Shown: positions 14,901 to 23,365 of the stretch, in pieces | Layout of the letters: each line of letters starts with the position of its first letter | Numbering within the stretch: the stretch's first letter is position 1 | DNA from: Lachnospiraceae bacterium | Lineage (GTDB): Bacteria > Bacillota > Clostridia > Lachnospirales > Lachnospiraceae | Reading direction: 5' to 3' | NCBI GenBank assembly: GCA_022800815.1 | Contig: JAAWRC010000036.1 | Span: 1 to 33,947 of the forward strand | DNA: 33,947 nucleotides | Program-made: the position numbers and the translations under genes | The notes under the pieces: model-generated | Databases searched by the model: none | What the model saw: the letters and a program-made list of their open reading frames with translations, nothing else | Told to the model about the DNA's origin: nothing

Positions 14901-16578
14901 TCCGGGGAAGAAGGTCTACCCCTGGGTGGCGAAGACCAGGCATTCCACGCCCGGCGTGAGCTTGATCTCCCCGCCGCCTCACCACGACATTTACTCCATC
15001 GAGGACCTGGCCCAGTTGATCTACGATCTGAAAAATGCCAACAAGAACGCCAGGATCTCGGTGAAGCTGGTCTCCGAGGCCGGCGTGGGCACGGTGGCGG
15101 CCGGCGTGGCCAAGGCCGGGGCCCAGGTGATCCTGATCTCCGGCTTTGACGGCGGCACCGGGGCGGCCCCCAGGAACTCCATCTACAATGCGGGCCTTCC
15201 CTGGGAGCTGGGGCTTTCAGAGACCCACCAGACCTTGATCATGAACGACCTTCGGGACAAGGTGATCCTGGAGACAGACGGGAAGCTGATGAACGGCCGG
15301 GACGTGGTGGTGGCGGCCCTCCTCGGTGCGGAGGAATTCGGGTTTGCCACGGCGCCCCTCGTCACCATGGGCTGCGTGATGATGCGGGTCTGCAGCCTGG
15401 ACACCTGTCCGGTGGGCATTGCCACCCAGAACCCGGAGCTCAGAAAACGGTTCAGGGGAAAGCCGGAATACGTGATCAATTTCATGCGCTTTGTGGCGGA
15501 AGAACTTCGGGAATACATGGCGAAGCTGGGGATCCGCACGGTGGATGAGCTGGTGGGCCGCACCGACCTTCTGAAAATGAAGACAGAGTTTGATTCCCCC
15601 AGGGCGGGGACGGTGGACCTGGCCAGGCTTCTGGATAATCCTTACGTGGGGACGAAGCTGGCCGGCTACCACAAAAAGAAGGTTTACAATTTTGAGCTCC
15701 AGAAGACCATGGACGAGCGGGTGCTGGTGAAGAAACTGCTTCCGACCCTGGAGACAGGCCAGAGGAAGAGCATCGAGGTGGACATTCAGAACACGGACCG
15801 GGCCTTCGGCACGATCTTCGGTGCGGAGATCACCAGGAGATATCCGGAGGGGCTTTCGGAGGACACCTTCACGGTGAAATGCAGCGGCAGCGGCGGCCAG
15901 AGCTTCGGAGCCTTCATCCCGGCGGGACTGACCCTGGAGGTGTCCGGCGACAGCAACGACTATTTCGGCAAGGGACTTTCCGGCGGCAAGCTGGTCATCT
16001 ATCCTCCCAGGGGGGCGGGCTATGCGGCCGACGAGAACATCATCATCGGGAACGTGGCCCTCTACGGAGCCACCGGTGGCAAGGCTTACATAAACGGCGT
16101 GGCGGGAGAGCGGTTTGCCGTCCGCAATTCCGGGGCCAGGGCCGTGGTGGAGGGCGTCGGCGACCACGGCTGTGAGTACATGACCGGCGGCTGCGTGGTG
16201 GTCCTCGGAAAGACCGGGAAGAATTTCGCAGCGGGCATGAGCGGCGGCATCGCCTACGTGCTGGACAGAGACAATGACCTTTACATGCGCTTAAACCGGG
16301 AGATGGTCTCCATGGAGGAGCTGACCAACAAATACGACGTGCTGGAGCTCAAGACCATGATCCAGGACCATGTGACCTATACGGGCTCGGCCAGGGGCAA
16401 GGAGATCCTGGAGCATTTCGGGGAATATCTTCCCCGGTTCAAGAAGATCATTCCCTATGATTACAAGCGGGTGCTCAATACCATCGTCCAGATGGAGGAA
16501 AAGGGACTCAGCAGCGAGCAGGCGCAGATCGAGGCCTTCTTCGCCAATGCCAAGGGCGAAGAGGAAGGAGGACACTAG
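11992..16578 (+). CDS. gltB: Glutamate synthase, large (alpha) subunit
   Basis: The product has 1528 residues, the usual size of bacterial GltB. Two ATGs are adjacent (11992 and 11995) behind AGAGAGGA. Residues 1-28 look like the cleaved propeptide before the amidotransferase nucleophile C29 in the HDNCGVG motif. The class II glutaminase domain is followed by the central domain, the FMN-binding synthase domain ([20 protein letters not shown] region) and the 3Fe-4S cysteines C1128, C1134 and C1139 in [16 protein letters not shown]. A C-terminal Gly-rich beta-helix (GXGXG) domain ends the protein. It makes glutamate from glutamine and 2-oxoglutarate together with GltD, whose start codon lies one base after this stop. 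Confidence 0.97.
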   Translation: [1528 protein letters not shown]

Positions 16579-16579
16579 G

Positions 16580-18067
16580 ATGGGAAAACCGACCGGATTT
16601 TTGGATTATGAGAGGGAGACGGGGGCGGTGGTCCCGCCCCTGGAGCGGATCAAGAATTTTAAAGAATTTCACAAGCCCCTGCCTCCAAAGAAGCAGAGGC
16701 TCCAGGGGGCCAGGTGCATGGACTGCGGAACGCCCTTCTGTCAGTCGGGCGTCCTATTTAACGGGATGGTCTCCGGCTGTCCGTTAAACAACCTGATCCC
16801 GGAGTGGAACGACCTGGTCTACGACGGCAACTGGAAGCAGGCCTACAACCGGCTGAAAAAGACCCACAGCTTTCCGGAATTTACCTGCAGGGTCTGCCCG
16901 GCCCCCTGCGAGGTAGCCTGCACCTGCAATTTAAACGGCCTGCCCACCTCCATCAAAGAGAACGAGATGAGCATCATCGAGACGGCCTATGCGGGCGGGT
17001 ACGTGAAGCCCATGCCGCCCGCCATGCGGACGGGGAAGCGGGTGGCCGTGGTCGGCTCAGGGCCTTCCGGGCTGGCGGCGGCGGACCTGCTCAACAAGCG
17101 GGGGCACCAGGTGACGGTCTTTGAGAGACGGGACCGCATCGGCGGGCTCCTCCGCTACGGCATTCCCAACATGAAGCTGGAGAAGCAGGTCATCGATCGG
17201 AAGCTGGCCGTCATGGAGGCGGAGGGCGTGGAGTTCGTGACGAATGCCAACGTGGGGGAGAATTACAAGGCGGCGGACATCCTGAAGCAGTACGACAGCG
17301 TGGTCCTGGCCTGCGGCGCTTCCAACCCCAGGGACATCAAGGTGCCGGGGCGGGAGGCGAAGGGGATTTACTTTGCGGTGGACTTCCTCACGGCCACCAC
17401 CAAGAGCCTGCTGGATTCGGATCTTAAGGATGGAAAATTTATTTCCGCCAAGGGAAAGAAGGTCATGGTCATCGGCGGCGGAGACACGGGCAACGACTGC
17501 GTGGGAACCTCCATCCGCCACGGCTGCGCCTCCATCCTCCAGTTGGAGATGATGCCCAAGCCGCCGGAAGAGCGGCTTCCGAACAATCCCTGGCCCCAGT
17601 GGCCCCGGATCTTAAAGACAGACTACGGCCAGGAGGAGGCCATCGCCGTCTTCGGCCAGGACCCCAGGGTCTACCAGACCACGGTGAAGGAATTTATCGC
17701 CGACGGCAAAGGAAATCTGAAGAAGGCGGTGCTCATAAGCCTGGAGGGCAAGAAGGACGAGAAGAGCGGCCGCATGGCGATGGTCCCCGTGGCCGGCAGC
17801 GAGAAGGAGGTCGAGGTGGACCTGGTGCTGATCGCCGCCGGTTTTCTGGGAAGTCAGGAATATGTCACCAAGGCCTTCGGCGTGGAGGTGGACAGCCGTA
17901 CCAACGTAAAAACGGAACCTGGAAAGTACGCCACCAACGTGAAGAACGTGTTTGCGGCGGGCGACATGCACCGGGGCCAGTCTTTGGTGGTCTGGGCCAT
18001 CAGGGAGGGCCGGGAGGTGGCCAGGGCTGTGGACGAGAGCCTGATGGGATATTCCAACCCGGTGTGA
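16580..18067 (+). CDS. gltD: Glutamate synthase, small (beta) subunit
   Basis: The product has 495 residues and starts at ATG 16580, one base after gltB, with GGAAGGAGG just inside the gltB end. The N-terminal Fe-S domain has its Cys clusters C46, C49, C54 and C67, then C103, C106, C110 and C114. The FAD-binding motif VVGSGPSGLAAADL spans about 157-170 and an NADPH-type GGGDTGND motif lies in the second half. GltD passes electrons from NAD(P)H to GltB, and the two form the heteromeric GOGAT enzyme used with glutamine synthetase for ammonia assimilation. The tight spacing supports co-translation. Confidence 0.97.
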   Translation: MGKPTGFLDYERETGAVVPPLERIKNFKEFHKPLPPKKQRLQGARCMDCGTPFCQSGVLFNGMVSGCPLNNLIPEWNDLVYDGNWKQAYNRLKKTHSFPEFTCRVCPAPCEVACTCNLNGLPTSIKENEMSIIETAYAGGYVKPMPPAMRTGKRVAVVGSGPSGLAAADLLNKRGHQVTVFERRDRIGGLLRYGIPNMKLEKQVIDRKLAVMEAEGVEFVTNANVGENYKAADILKQYDSVVLACGASNPRDIKVPGREAKGIYFAVDFLTATTKSLLDSDLKDGKFISAKGKKVMVIGGGDTGNDCVGTSIRHGCASILQLEMMPKPPEERLPNNPWPQWPRILKTDYGQEEAIAVFGQDPRVYQTTVKEFIADGKGNLKKAVLISLEGKKDEKSGRMAMVPVAGSEKEVEVDLVLIAAGFLGSQEYVTKAFGVEVDSRTNVKTEPGKYATNVKNVFAAGDMHRGQSLVVWAIREGREVARAVDESLMGYSNPV

Positions 18068-18137
18068 CTGCAGGGCAGAGACCGCAGGAGGCGGATATCA
18101 GGCGGATACTGAGCAACAGGCGGTTCACAAAAAGACG

Positions 18138-18170
18138 ACAGGCGGTTCGGTCAGCGAACCGCCTGTAATT
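18138..18170 (+). terminator. Intrinsic terminator after gltBD
   Basis: ACAGGCGGTTCG (18138-18149) pairs perfectly with CGAACCGCCTGT (18155-18166) around a 5-base loop. It is followed by AATTTCT, a short, interrupted T tract. A partial copy of the left arm (GGCGGTTC) also occurs about 22 bases upstream. Confidence 0.8.
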
Positions 18171-18241
18171 TCTAGGAATGTAAAATATTAGGGAAATTTA
18201 AAGAAAAAATTAAAGAATAATTAAAAATTATTACAAAAATA

Positions 18242-18270
18242 TTGACAAAACCCGGAGGAGGAGCTATAAT
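18242..18270 (+). promoter_or_regulatory. Consensus sigma-A promoter of the ChW/3D wall protein gene
   Basis: TTGACA (18242-18247) and TATAAT (18265-18270) are both perfect consensus hexamers with a 17-base spacer, predicting strong constitutive transcription. The region just upstream is A/T-rich and could serve as an UP element. Confidence 0.92.
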
Positions 18271-18303
18271 CAAACCGAAATCTAGGAAAAGAAGGAGGAA
18301 TGG

Positions 18304-20415
18304 ATGAGAAAGCGAAGAACTACAATAAGAAAAAGGGGTTCCCTTATTTTTTTTGCCGTTCTTTTGTTCTGTAGTTCTGTTCCGGTTTACGGGCAGGAAG
18401 AGACAGATGCAGTCCAGGAGGAAGCGCCTGCAGAACTTTCGTCCGATGTTCCGAGAGAAGGCGGAGCGGTGTCACAGGAAGAGACATCCGCAGAAAGCTC
18501 CACCGAGGTGATGAAGGAAAGTGAAGCGGTGTCACAGGAAGAGGCATCTGCAGAAAGTTCCCTCGAGGTTCCGAAAGAAAGTGAAGAGGCGTCTTTGGAT
18601 GAACTATCCACAGAACTTTCGGAGGAGTCGCCGGAGGAGAGCGAGGAAGTATCCCTGGAAGCTTATCAGGGAGCCAGAGAGATGCAGGAGCCGGTTTACC
18701 GGGTTCTGTATCAGGCCCACGCCCAGAGCCATGGCTGGATGGATTGGACATCCGAGGGCGAATGGGCCGGGACTATGGGACAGAGCAAACGGCTGGAGGC
18801 CCTGAATATCAAGGTTGTGAAGGAGGGCGAAAATCCGGGAAGATCTGCCGAACCTCTGCAGGGAGCAATTACATACCGCGCCCACTGTCAGACCTATGGG
18901 TGGCAGGAGCCCGTGTCGGATGGGAACACGGCCGGCATGACGGATCAGGCGAAACGGCTGGAGGCCATCGAGATCTCCCTGACGGGAGAACTTGCAAAAG
19001 AATATGACATCTATTATCAGGTCCATGCGGCGAGCTTCGGCGATCTCGGCTGGGCGAAAAACGGAGAGCGGGCCGGAAGTGAGGGCTATGGAAAGTCCAT
19101 AGAGGCGATCAGGCTTCTTCTTGTCAAGAAGGGAAGCCCGGAAGCGCCGGCCCAGTCCGGCAGAAGCTTTCTCTCCCCCACCAGAAAAGGAACCGTGACC
19201 TACACCTCCCATGTTCAGAGCTATGGCTGGCTGGACACGGTTGCGGACGGGGCGGTAAGCGGGACGCAGGGCCAGGCGAAGCGGATGGAGGCATTCCGCA
19301 TTTATTTGGCAAATCCCAGGGATGAGAACGGGCGGGAGCTTGCGGGTTCCATCGAATATCAGGCTCACGCCCAGAGCCATGGCTGGATGAACTGGCAGAC
19401 AGAGGGGAAGGTTGCCGGCACGGAGGGCGAGGCGAAACGCCTGGAGGCGATTCGGATTCGTCTGACCGGGGAGATGGAAGAGCGATACGATGTCTGGTAT
19501 CGGGTGCACTGCGCCACCTGGGGGTCCCTGGGCTGGGCGAAAAACGGGGAGGTCGCCGGGACGGTCGGTTATCACAAGGCGGTCGAGTCCCTGGAAATCC
19601 GGATTCTCCCCAAGGGGAGCGATGGATATCCGCAGGACAAGCCCGCTTCCCTGGAGCAGGAGAAGATCGGAGCCCTTTCCGTTTCCGCAGGGGTGAGCGG
19701 ACAGGGCGGAACCCTGGCTGCCGGAAACGGCGGGATTGTCGGAAACGCCGGACAGGGGAGGGCCCTGGAAACGATTCAGCTGCAGATGGAATCCGGAAAC
19801 GGACGGTACGAGGGTTCGATCGCTTATAAAACGGCTAATACGAAAGACGGATGGGGCGGTGAAGTTACAGACGGTGCCCGTAGTGGAAAGCCGGGCAGCG
19901 GACTGGAGGCTGTGGAGATCCGTCTGACGGGAGAACTCTCTGTGTATGCGGACGTCTATTATCGGGGCTGCGTACGGGGCCTTGGATGGCTGGGCTGGGC
20001 GAAAAACGGACAGGCCGCCGGGACCTCCGGTTCGGGACTTTCGATAGAAGCGCTGCAGGTGGTGATTCAGCCGAAGACGGCGCCCGCTCCGGTTGGCGAC
20101 GCAGGTGCTTTCTGGGTGTCGCTGGGTGAGTTCAAGATCACCGGTTACTGCGGAGGCGCATGCTGCAACGGCCACTGGCTTGGTACGACTGCGTCAGGTG
20201 CCGTGCCTGCGGAGGGACGCACGATTGCGGTGGCCCCCTCGCTGATCCCCTACGGGACGAGAGTGAGAATCGAGGGCATAAACAGTATATTCACAGCCGA
20301 GGACACGGGCGGATTTGCAAACAGGAATCCCAGACAGATCGACGTCTTTTATGCAGATCATGGCCGGGCACTGCAGAGCGGCGTGTCCTACAGGGAGATC
20401 TGGGTACAGAGATAG
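18304..20415 (+). CDS. Secreted cell-wall protein: acidic repeats, nine ChW repeats and a C-terminal 3D domain
   Basis: The product has 703 residues and starts at ATG 18304 behind GAAGGAGGAA. Residues 1-31 form a signal peptide (RKRRTTIRKR, hydrophobic core, VYGQ). Residues 33 to about 128 are a Glu/Ser-rich region of 20-residue repeats. Residues 131 to about 595 hold about nine clostridial hydrophobic (ChW) repeats of the form YxAHxQSxGWxxWxxxGxxAG...RLEAIxIxL. They fall into three triplets whose third member has a YYRVH...LGWAKNG pattern. Residues 608-703 are a 3D domain with its three aspartates: D667 (EDTGG), D680 (IDVF) and D685 (ADH). 3D domains resemble MltA-type lytic transglycosylases; ChW repeats are thought to bind surface polymers. 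A wall-associated hydrolase or remodelling role is inferred. Confidence 0.88.
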   Translation: MRKRRTTIRKRGSLIFFAVLLFCSSVPVYGQEETDAVQEEAPAELSSDVPREGGAVSQEETSAESSTEVMKESEAVSQEEASAESSLEVPKESEEASLDELSTELSEESPEESEEVSLEAYQGAREMQEPVYRVLYQAHAQSHGWMDWTSEGEWAGTMGQSKRLEALNIKVVKEGENPGRSAEPLQGAITYRAHCQTYGWQEPVSDGNTAGMTDQAKRLEAIEISLTGELAKEYDIYYQVHAASFGDLGWAKNGERAGSEGYGKSIEAIRLLLVKKGSPEAPAQSGRSFLSPTRKGTVTYTSHVQSYGWLDTVADGAVSGTQGQAKRMEAFRIYLANPRDENGRELAGSIEYQAHAQSHGWMNWQTEGKVAGTEGEAKRLEAIRIRLTGEMEERYDVWYRVHCATWGSLGWAKNGEVAGTVGYHKAVESLEIRILPKGSDGYPQDKPASLEQEKIGALSVSAGVSGQGGTLAAGNGGIVGNAGQGRALETIQLQMESGNGRYEGSIAYKTANTKDGWGGEVTDGARSGKPGSGLEAVEIRLTGELSVYADVYYRGCVRGLGWLGWAKNGQAAGTSGSGLSIEALQVVIQPKTAPAPVGDAGAFWVSLGEFKITGYCGGACCNGHWLGTTASGAVPAEGRTIAVAPSLIPYGTRVRIEGINSIFTAEDTGGFANRNPRQIDVFYADHGRALQSGVSYREIWVQR
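18431..18670 (+). repeat. Four 60-bp tandem repeats coding for an acidic Glu/Ser-rich spacer
   Basis: Units begin with CAGAA(C/A)(T/G)(T/C)TC-like sequence at 18431, 18491, 18551 and 18611, an exact 60-bp period equal to 20 codons. The middle two copies are the most alike and share GCGGTGTCACAGGAAGAG just before the unit start. Copy number may vary between strains. Confidence 0.85.
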
Positions 20416-20440
20416 ATTCAGAGAGAGCAAGAAGGAAATG

Positions 20441-20487
20441 AAAACATCCCATTTTCAGCGTTGGCGCTGGAGATGGGATGTTTTGTT
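20441..20487. terminator. Intrinsic terminator after the ChW/3D gene, usable on both strands
   Basis: AAAACATCCCAT (20441-20452) pairs with ATGGGATGTTTT (20473-20484), with an inner CAGCG/CGCTG stem around a TTGG loop. A T-rich tail follows on the + strand and the mirrored A-run gives one on the reverse strand. Confidence 0.88.
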
Positions 20488-20653
20488 ATGCGCATGTTCC
20501 ATTCGCCGGAAGAGGACAAAACAAATACTCATGATGCCGTACCACATTTCCTCGTTCATGCGGATGTTGTTTTTTATCTTTTTCCTGTTTTGCAGGCCTT
20601 GAAGATCAGAAAATAAAGCAGGACCGGAAGTCCGATATAATTTCCGAAGCTCC
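20488..20653 (-). other. AT-rich gap with possible decayed membrane-protein remnant on the reverse strand
   Basis: On the reverse strand one frame reads a hydrophobic segment NYIGLPVLLYFLIFKACKTG and stops. Shifted by one base, the next frame reads NIRMNEEMWYGIMSICFVLF. Two adjacent hydrophobic pieces separated by a frameshift could be the end of a decayed membrane protein gene. No ribosome site or intact start was found and I do not recognise a family. On the + strand a 42-codon ORF (20488-20616) starts inside the terminator tail and lacks a usable ribosome site. Confidence 0.25.
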
Positions 20654-20683
20654 TTGTCAACTGCCTCTGTGAAATGCTACTAT
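20654..20683 (+). promoter_or_regulatory. Likely promoter of the FGGY kinase gene
   Basis: TTGTCA (20654-20659) is followed after 18 bases by TACTAT (20678-20683), about 40 bases ahead of the start codon. The match is moderate. Confidence 0.45.
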
Positions 20684-20721
20684 AGAGATAACAGAAGGAG
20701 CTTACAGGAGGAGGGGAAGCT

Positions 20722-22206
20722 ATGGCATATGCGGGACTTGACGTGGGGACTAGCGGCTGCAAGATCGTGGTGTATGATGCGGCGGGAAAGGTGATTTTTC
20801 AGGCGGGCGAGACTTACCGGGAGTACGGGGAGGACGGATGCCGGGAGATTGACCCGGAGGAGGTTCGGGAAAAGGTTTTTAAAGTATTAAAGGCGACGGG
20901 GGAGGGCTGCCCGGAACGGATCGCCGCCATGGCGGTGGCGTCCCTGGGGGAATCCATCGTCTGTCTGGACGAGAATGGGAGGAGCCTTTGCCGTTCCATG
21001 GTGACGGGGGACAGGCGGGGCGGGGACGAGTGCCGGGAGCTTATCCGCAAGCTGGGGGACGAGCGGATCATGGAAATTACGGGGCTTCCGGCCAGCGAGA
21101 TGTACGGCCTGCCCAAGTATATCTGGATGAACCGGAACACGGACGTCATAAGGAAGGCGGCCCAGATCTTTTTCTACGAGGATTACATCGGGTATCTCCT
21201 CACCGGGAAGCGCCTGGTGAGTGATTCCTCCGCCTCCAGGAGCATGGCCTTTGATATTCATAAGAAAGAGTGGGACCGGGAGCTTTTGGGGCTGGCGGGA
21301 ATAACCGCAGAGCAGATGTCCGAGCCGAAACCGGCCGGAACCGTGATTGGAACCGTCCGGAAAGAGCGGGCAGAGGAGCTTCACCTGCCGGAGGAGATGA
21401 AGGTGGTTGTGGGAGGCCATGACCAGAGCTGCGCCGCCTTTGGAAGCGGCTTAAACGACCCCCATGTGGGAGAGTGCGGCATGGGAACCTGTGAGTTTAT
21501 GTTCCTTATTCTTCCTGACATGGGCGATCCCCGGTATATGATTGATCATGATTTCACCTGCGTGCCCTATGTGCTGGGAAACCGGTATCTGACCAGCCTG
21601 GAGGTGACCACCTGCGGGGTCCTCAAAAACTGGTGCAGGGATACGATTTTCGGCGGGATCGCAAAGGAATGTGAGGAGCGGGGAGAGAACTTTTTCGCCC
21701 ACATGGAAGAGCGGATCCGGGGACTGTTCACGGAGGTTTTGGTACTTCCCCAGTTCGGCTCGTCGGGAAACCCGGACATCAACTGCAACGTTTCCGGGAC
21801 CGTGACCGGGCTTACGATTCATACGAAGCCGGAGGAAATTTATCTGGCCGTCCTTGAGGGGATGGCGTTCCAGATGAAGCTGTCCTACGACCTGGTGCGG
21901 AAGCTGGGAGTGGAGATTGGAAAGATCATCTGCACCGGCGGCGGGGCCAGGTCGGACGTGACCCTCCAGATGCGGGCGGACGTTTTCGGCGTGGAGGTGA
22001 CGACGGTCCAGTCGAAGGAGACGGGAACCCTAGGATGCATGCTTCTTTCCGCCGTGGCGGACGGGGCTTATGGCTCTTTGGAGGAAGCGGCAGGCCGGGT
22101 GGTCAAAACTGCAAAGGTATTCCGGCCGGACGCTTCCAAACGAGCCTATTATGAACGGAAATATGAAAAATATAAGAAGCTGTACGAAACCATGCATTTG
22201 TTTTGA
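20722..22206 (+). CDS. FGGY-family carbohydrate kinase (xylulokinase-like)
   Basis: The product has 494 residues and starts at ATG 20722 behind AGGAGGAGGGG. The phosphate-binding motif GLDVGTSGCK is at the N-terminus, the catalytic-type aspartate D234 is in GGHDQSC, and the adenosine-binding ICTGGGARSD segment lies near the C-terminus. FGGY kinases phosphorylate pentoses, glycerol or other polyols with ATP. The general layout is closest to xylulokinase-type members, but substrate motifs are not decisive and no sugar isomerase or transporter is adjacent, so I leave it unnamed. Its stop is 21 bp from the end of the converging GNAT gene. Confidence 0.87.
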   Translation: MAYAGLDVGTSGCKIVVYDAAGKVIFQAGETYREYGEDGCREIDPEEVREKVFKVLKATGEGCPERIAAMAVASLGESIVCLDENGRSLCRSMVTGDRRGGDECRELIRKLGDERIMEITGLPASEMYGLPKYIWMNRNTDVIRKAAQIFFYEDYIGYLLTGKRLVSDSSASRSMAFDIHKKEWDRELLGLAGITAEQMSEPKPAGTVIGTVRKERAEELHLPEEMKVVVGGHDQSCAAFGSGLNDPHVGECGMGTCEFMFLILPDMGDPRYMIDHDFTCVPYVLGNRYLTSLEVTTCGVLKNWCRDTIFGGIAKECEERGENFFAHMEERIRGLFTEVLVLPQFGSSGNPDINCNVSGTVTGLTIHTKPEEIYLAVLEGMAFQMKLSYDLVRKLGVEIGKIICTGGGARSDVTLQMRADVFGVEVTTVQSKETGTLGCMLLSAVADGAYGSLEEAAGRVVKTAKVFRPDASKRAYYERKYEKYKKLYETMHLF

Positions 22207-22227
22207 GGACTCAGGGCAGCGTTGTAT

Positions 22228-23217
22228 TCAGCAGTTCAGAGATCTCGGAAAATCCTCATATTCTTTTAAGGTGATCATGGCATGTTTTTGCTGTAAGGCG
22301 GGCATAGTATAGTAATCCAGCCTTGAGGAGACCTCGAACCCCAGCTTTTCGTAGAGCCGGAAGGCGGCCGTGTTCAACGTGGAGACCTGCAGTGCGAGCC
22401 GGGAGTGGTTCGGAAGCAGGGAGAATGCGGCCCCCAGGGCGGCCCCGGCGAAGCCCCGTCTGCGAAATTCCGGCAGGATGCCGAGACCCGTCAGGTAGGC
22501 GGTCTGTCCCTCCCGGCCCGCAGACGGCCCGGCCGGAGCACCCTGAAAGGTCAGATGCAAAAGTCCGACTGGTTTCCCGTCTGCGAGAATCAGCCGGGAG
22601 ACGGTGCCGGGGTCTGCCAGAACGGTGTCCACGTAATCCATGGAAAACGCTGCGGGGCAGTCAAAAGCCTTCCCGTGAAGCCTGGCCAGAAGTGCCCTGT
22701 CGTCGGAAGGCCGGAGGGATACGCCGGAGGCGGTCGGAAACGCCGCTCCCGGGACGGCCCCGCCGTGGCCGGAGGGCTTTGTTCCCGGCCACACTCTCTC
22801 CATGATGCACTCCGAATGGGAAAACGAAAGGCCCCTGGCCTTGCAGAAGGCGGTCGTGTCCGGGTCGGAGGAAAGGCACTGAAAAGAAAACGTGACATCC
22901 CCGAAGAGGCGTTTTGCCTCTTTTTTCGCTTCTTTAAAAAGAAGGGAAAAGAAGCCACGGTTCCGGAAGGAGGGGGCGGTGAAGCCGGAAAGCTCGCAGA
23001 CTTCCCCGTCCGGACAGAAACAGGAGAGAAAGCTGACAGGAGTTTCTTCTATATAATATAGGGCGTAAAAGGCGTCCTCCTCGGCCCCCTCCGCCTCCGG
23101 GAGCACGAGCCCCAGGAGGTCCGGGCCGGGGAAAGGTTCCGTGCAGGCGGCGTGGAGCGCCTCAATCTGGCAGATGACGGCTTTGGTCAGGGTATGGGAA
23201 ATCACGTGGCGGGGCAT
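22228..23217 (-). CDS. Double-domain GNAT acetyltransferase
   Basis: I choose the reverse-strand ATG at 23217, giving MPRHVISHT and 329 residues, because it begins the conserved-looking part. The frame is open to 23313, but that extension lacks a ribosome site. The first GNAT-like half spans about residues 1-160 with ELSGFTAPSFRNRGFFSLLF. The second half carries a clear motif A, GLGILPEFRRRGFAGAAL, and the ending NTAAFRLYEKLGFEV typical of GNAT enzymes. Tandem GNAT proteins usually have one active and one degenerate acetyl-CoA site; the second domain looks active here. The target is unknown. Confidence 0.82.
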   Translation of the reverse strand: MPRHVISHTLTKAVICQIEALHAACTEPFPGPDLLGLVLPEAEGAEEDAFYALYYIEETPVSFLSCFCPDGEVCELSGFTAPSFRNRGFFSLLFKEAKKEAKRLFGDVTFSFQCLSSDPDTTAFCKARGLSFSHSECIMERVWPGTKPSGHGGAVPGAAFPTASGVSLRPSDDRALLARLHGKAFDCPAAFSMDYVDTVLADPGTVSRLILADGKPVGLLHLTFQGAPAGPSAGREGQTAYLTGLGILPEFRRRGFAGAALGAAFSLLPNHSRLALQVSTLNTAAFRLYEKLGFEVSSRLDYYTMPALQQKHAMITLKEYEDFPRSLNC

Positions 23218-23365
23218 GGCGGTCTCTCTCTTTCTCACGGGGCTCAGAAAGCCTCTTGGCCCCGGCATCTTGGCCTTAGTGTAGCACAGGTGGGGGAGGT
23301 TGGGAAGGGGCATTTTTCCGGTGCCGGAACGGGACCGGGGGAGGGGCGCATCCCGGAGGGAAGTG

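Noticed and set aside
20488-20616. 42-codon + strand ORF after the ChW/3D gene
   Set aside because: The start is in the tail of the terminator and no suitable ribosome site precedes it.
23218-23313. 32-codon N-terminal extension of the GNAT protein
   Set aside because: No ribosome site ahead of it, and it is Pro/Arg-rich without likeness to the domain.
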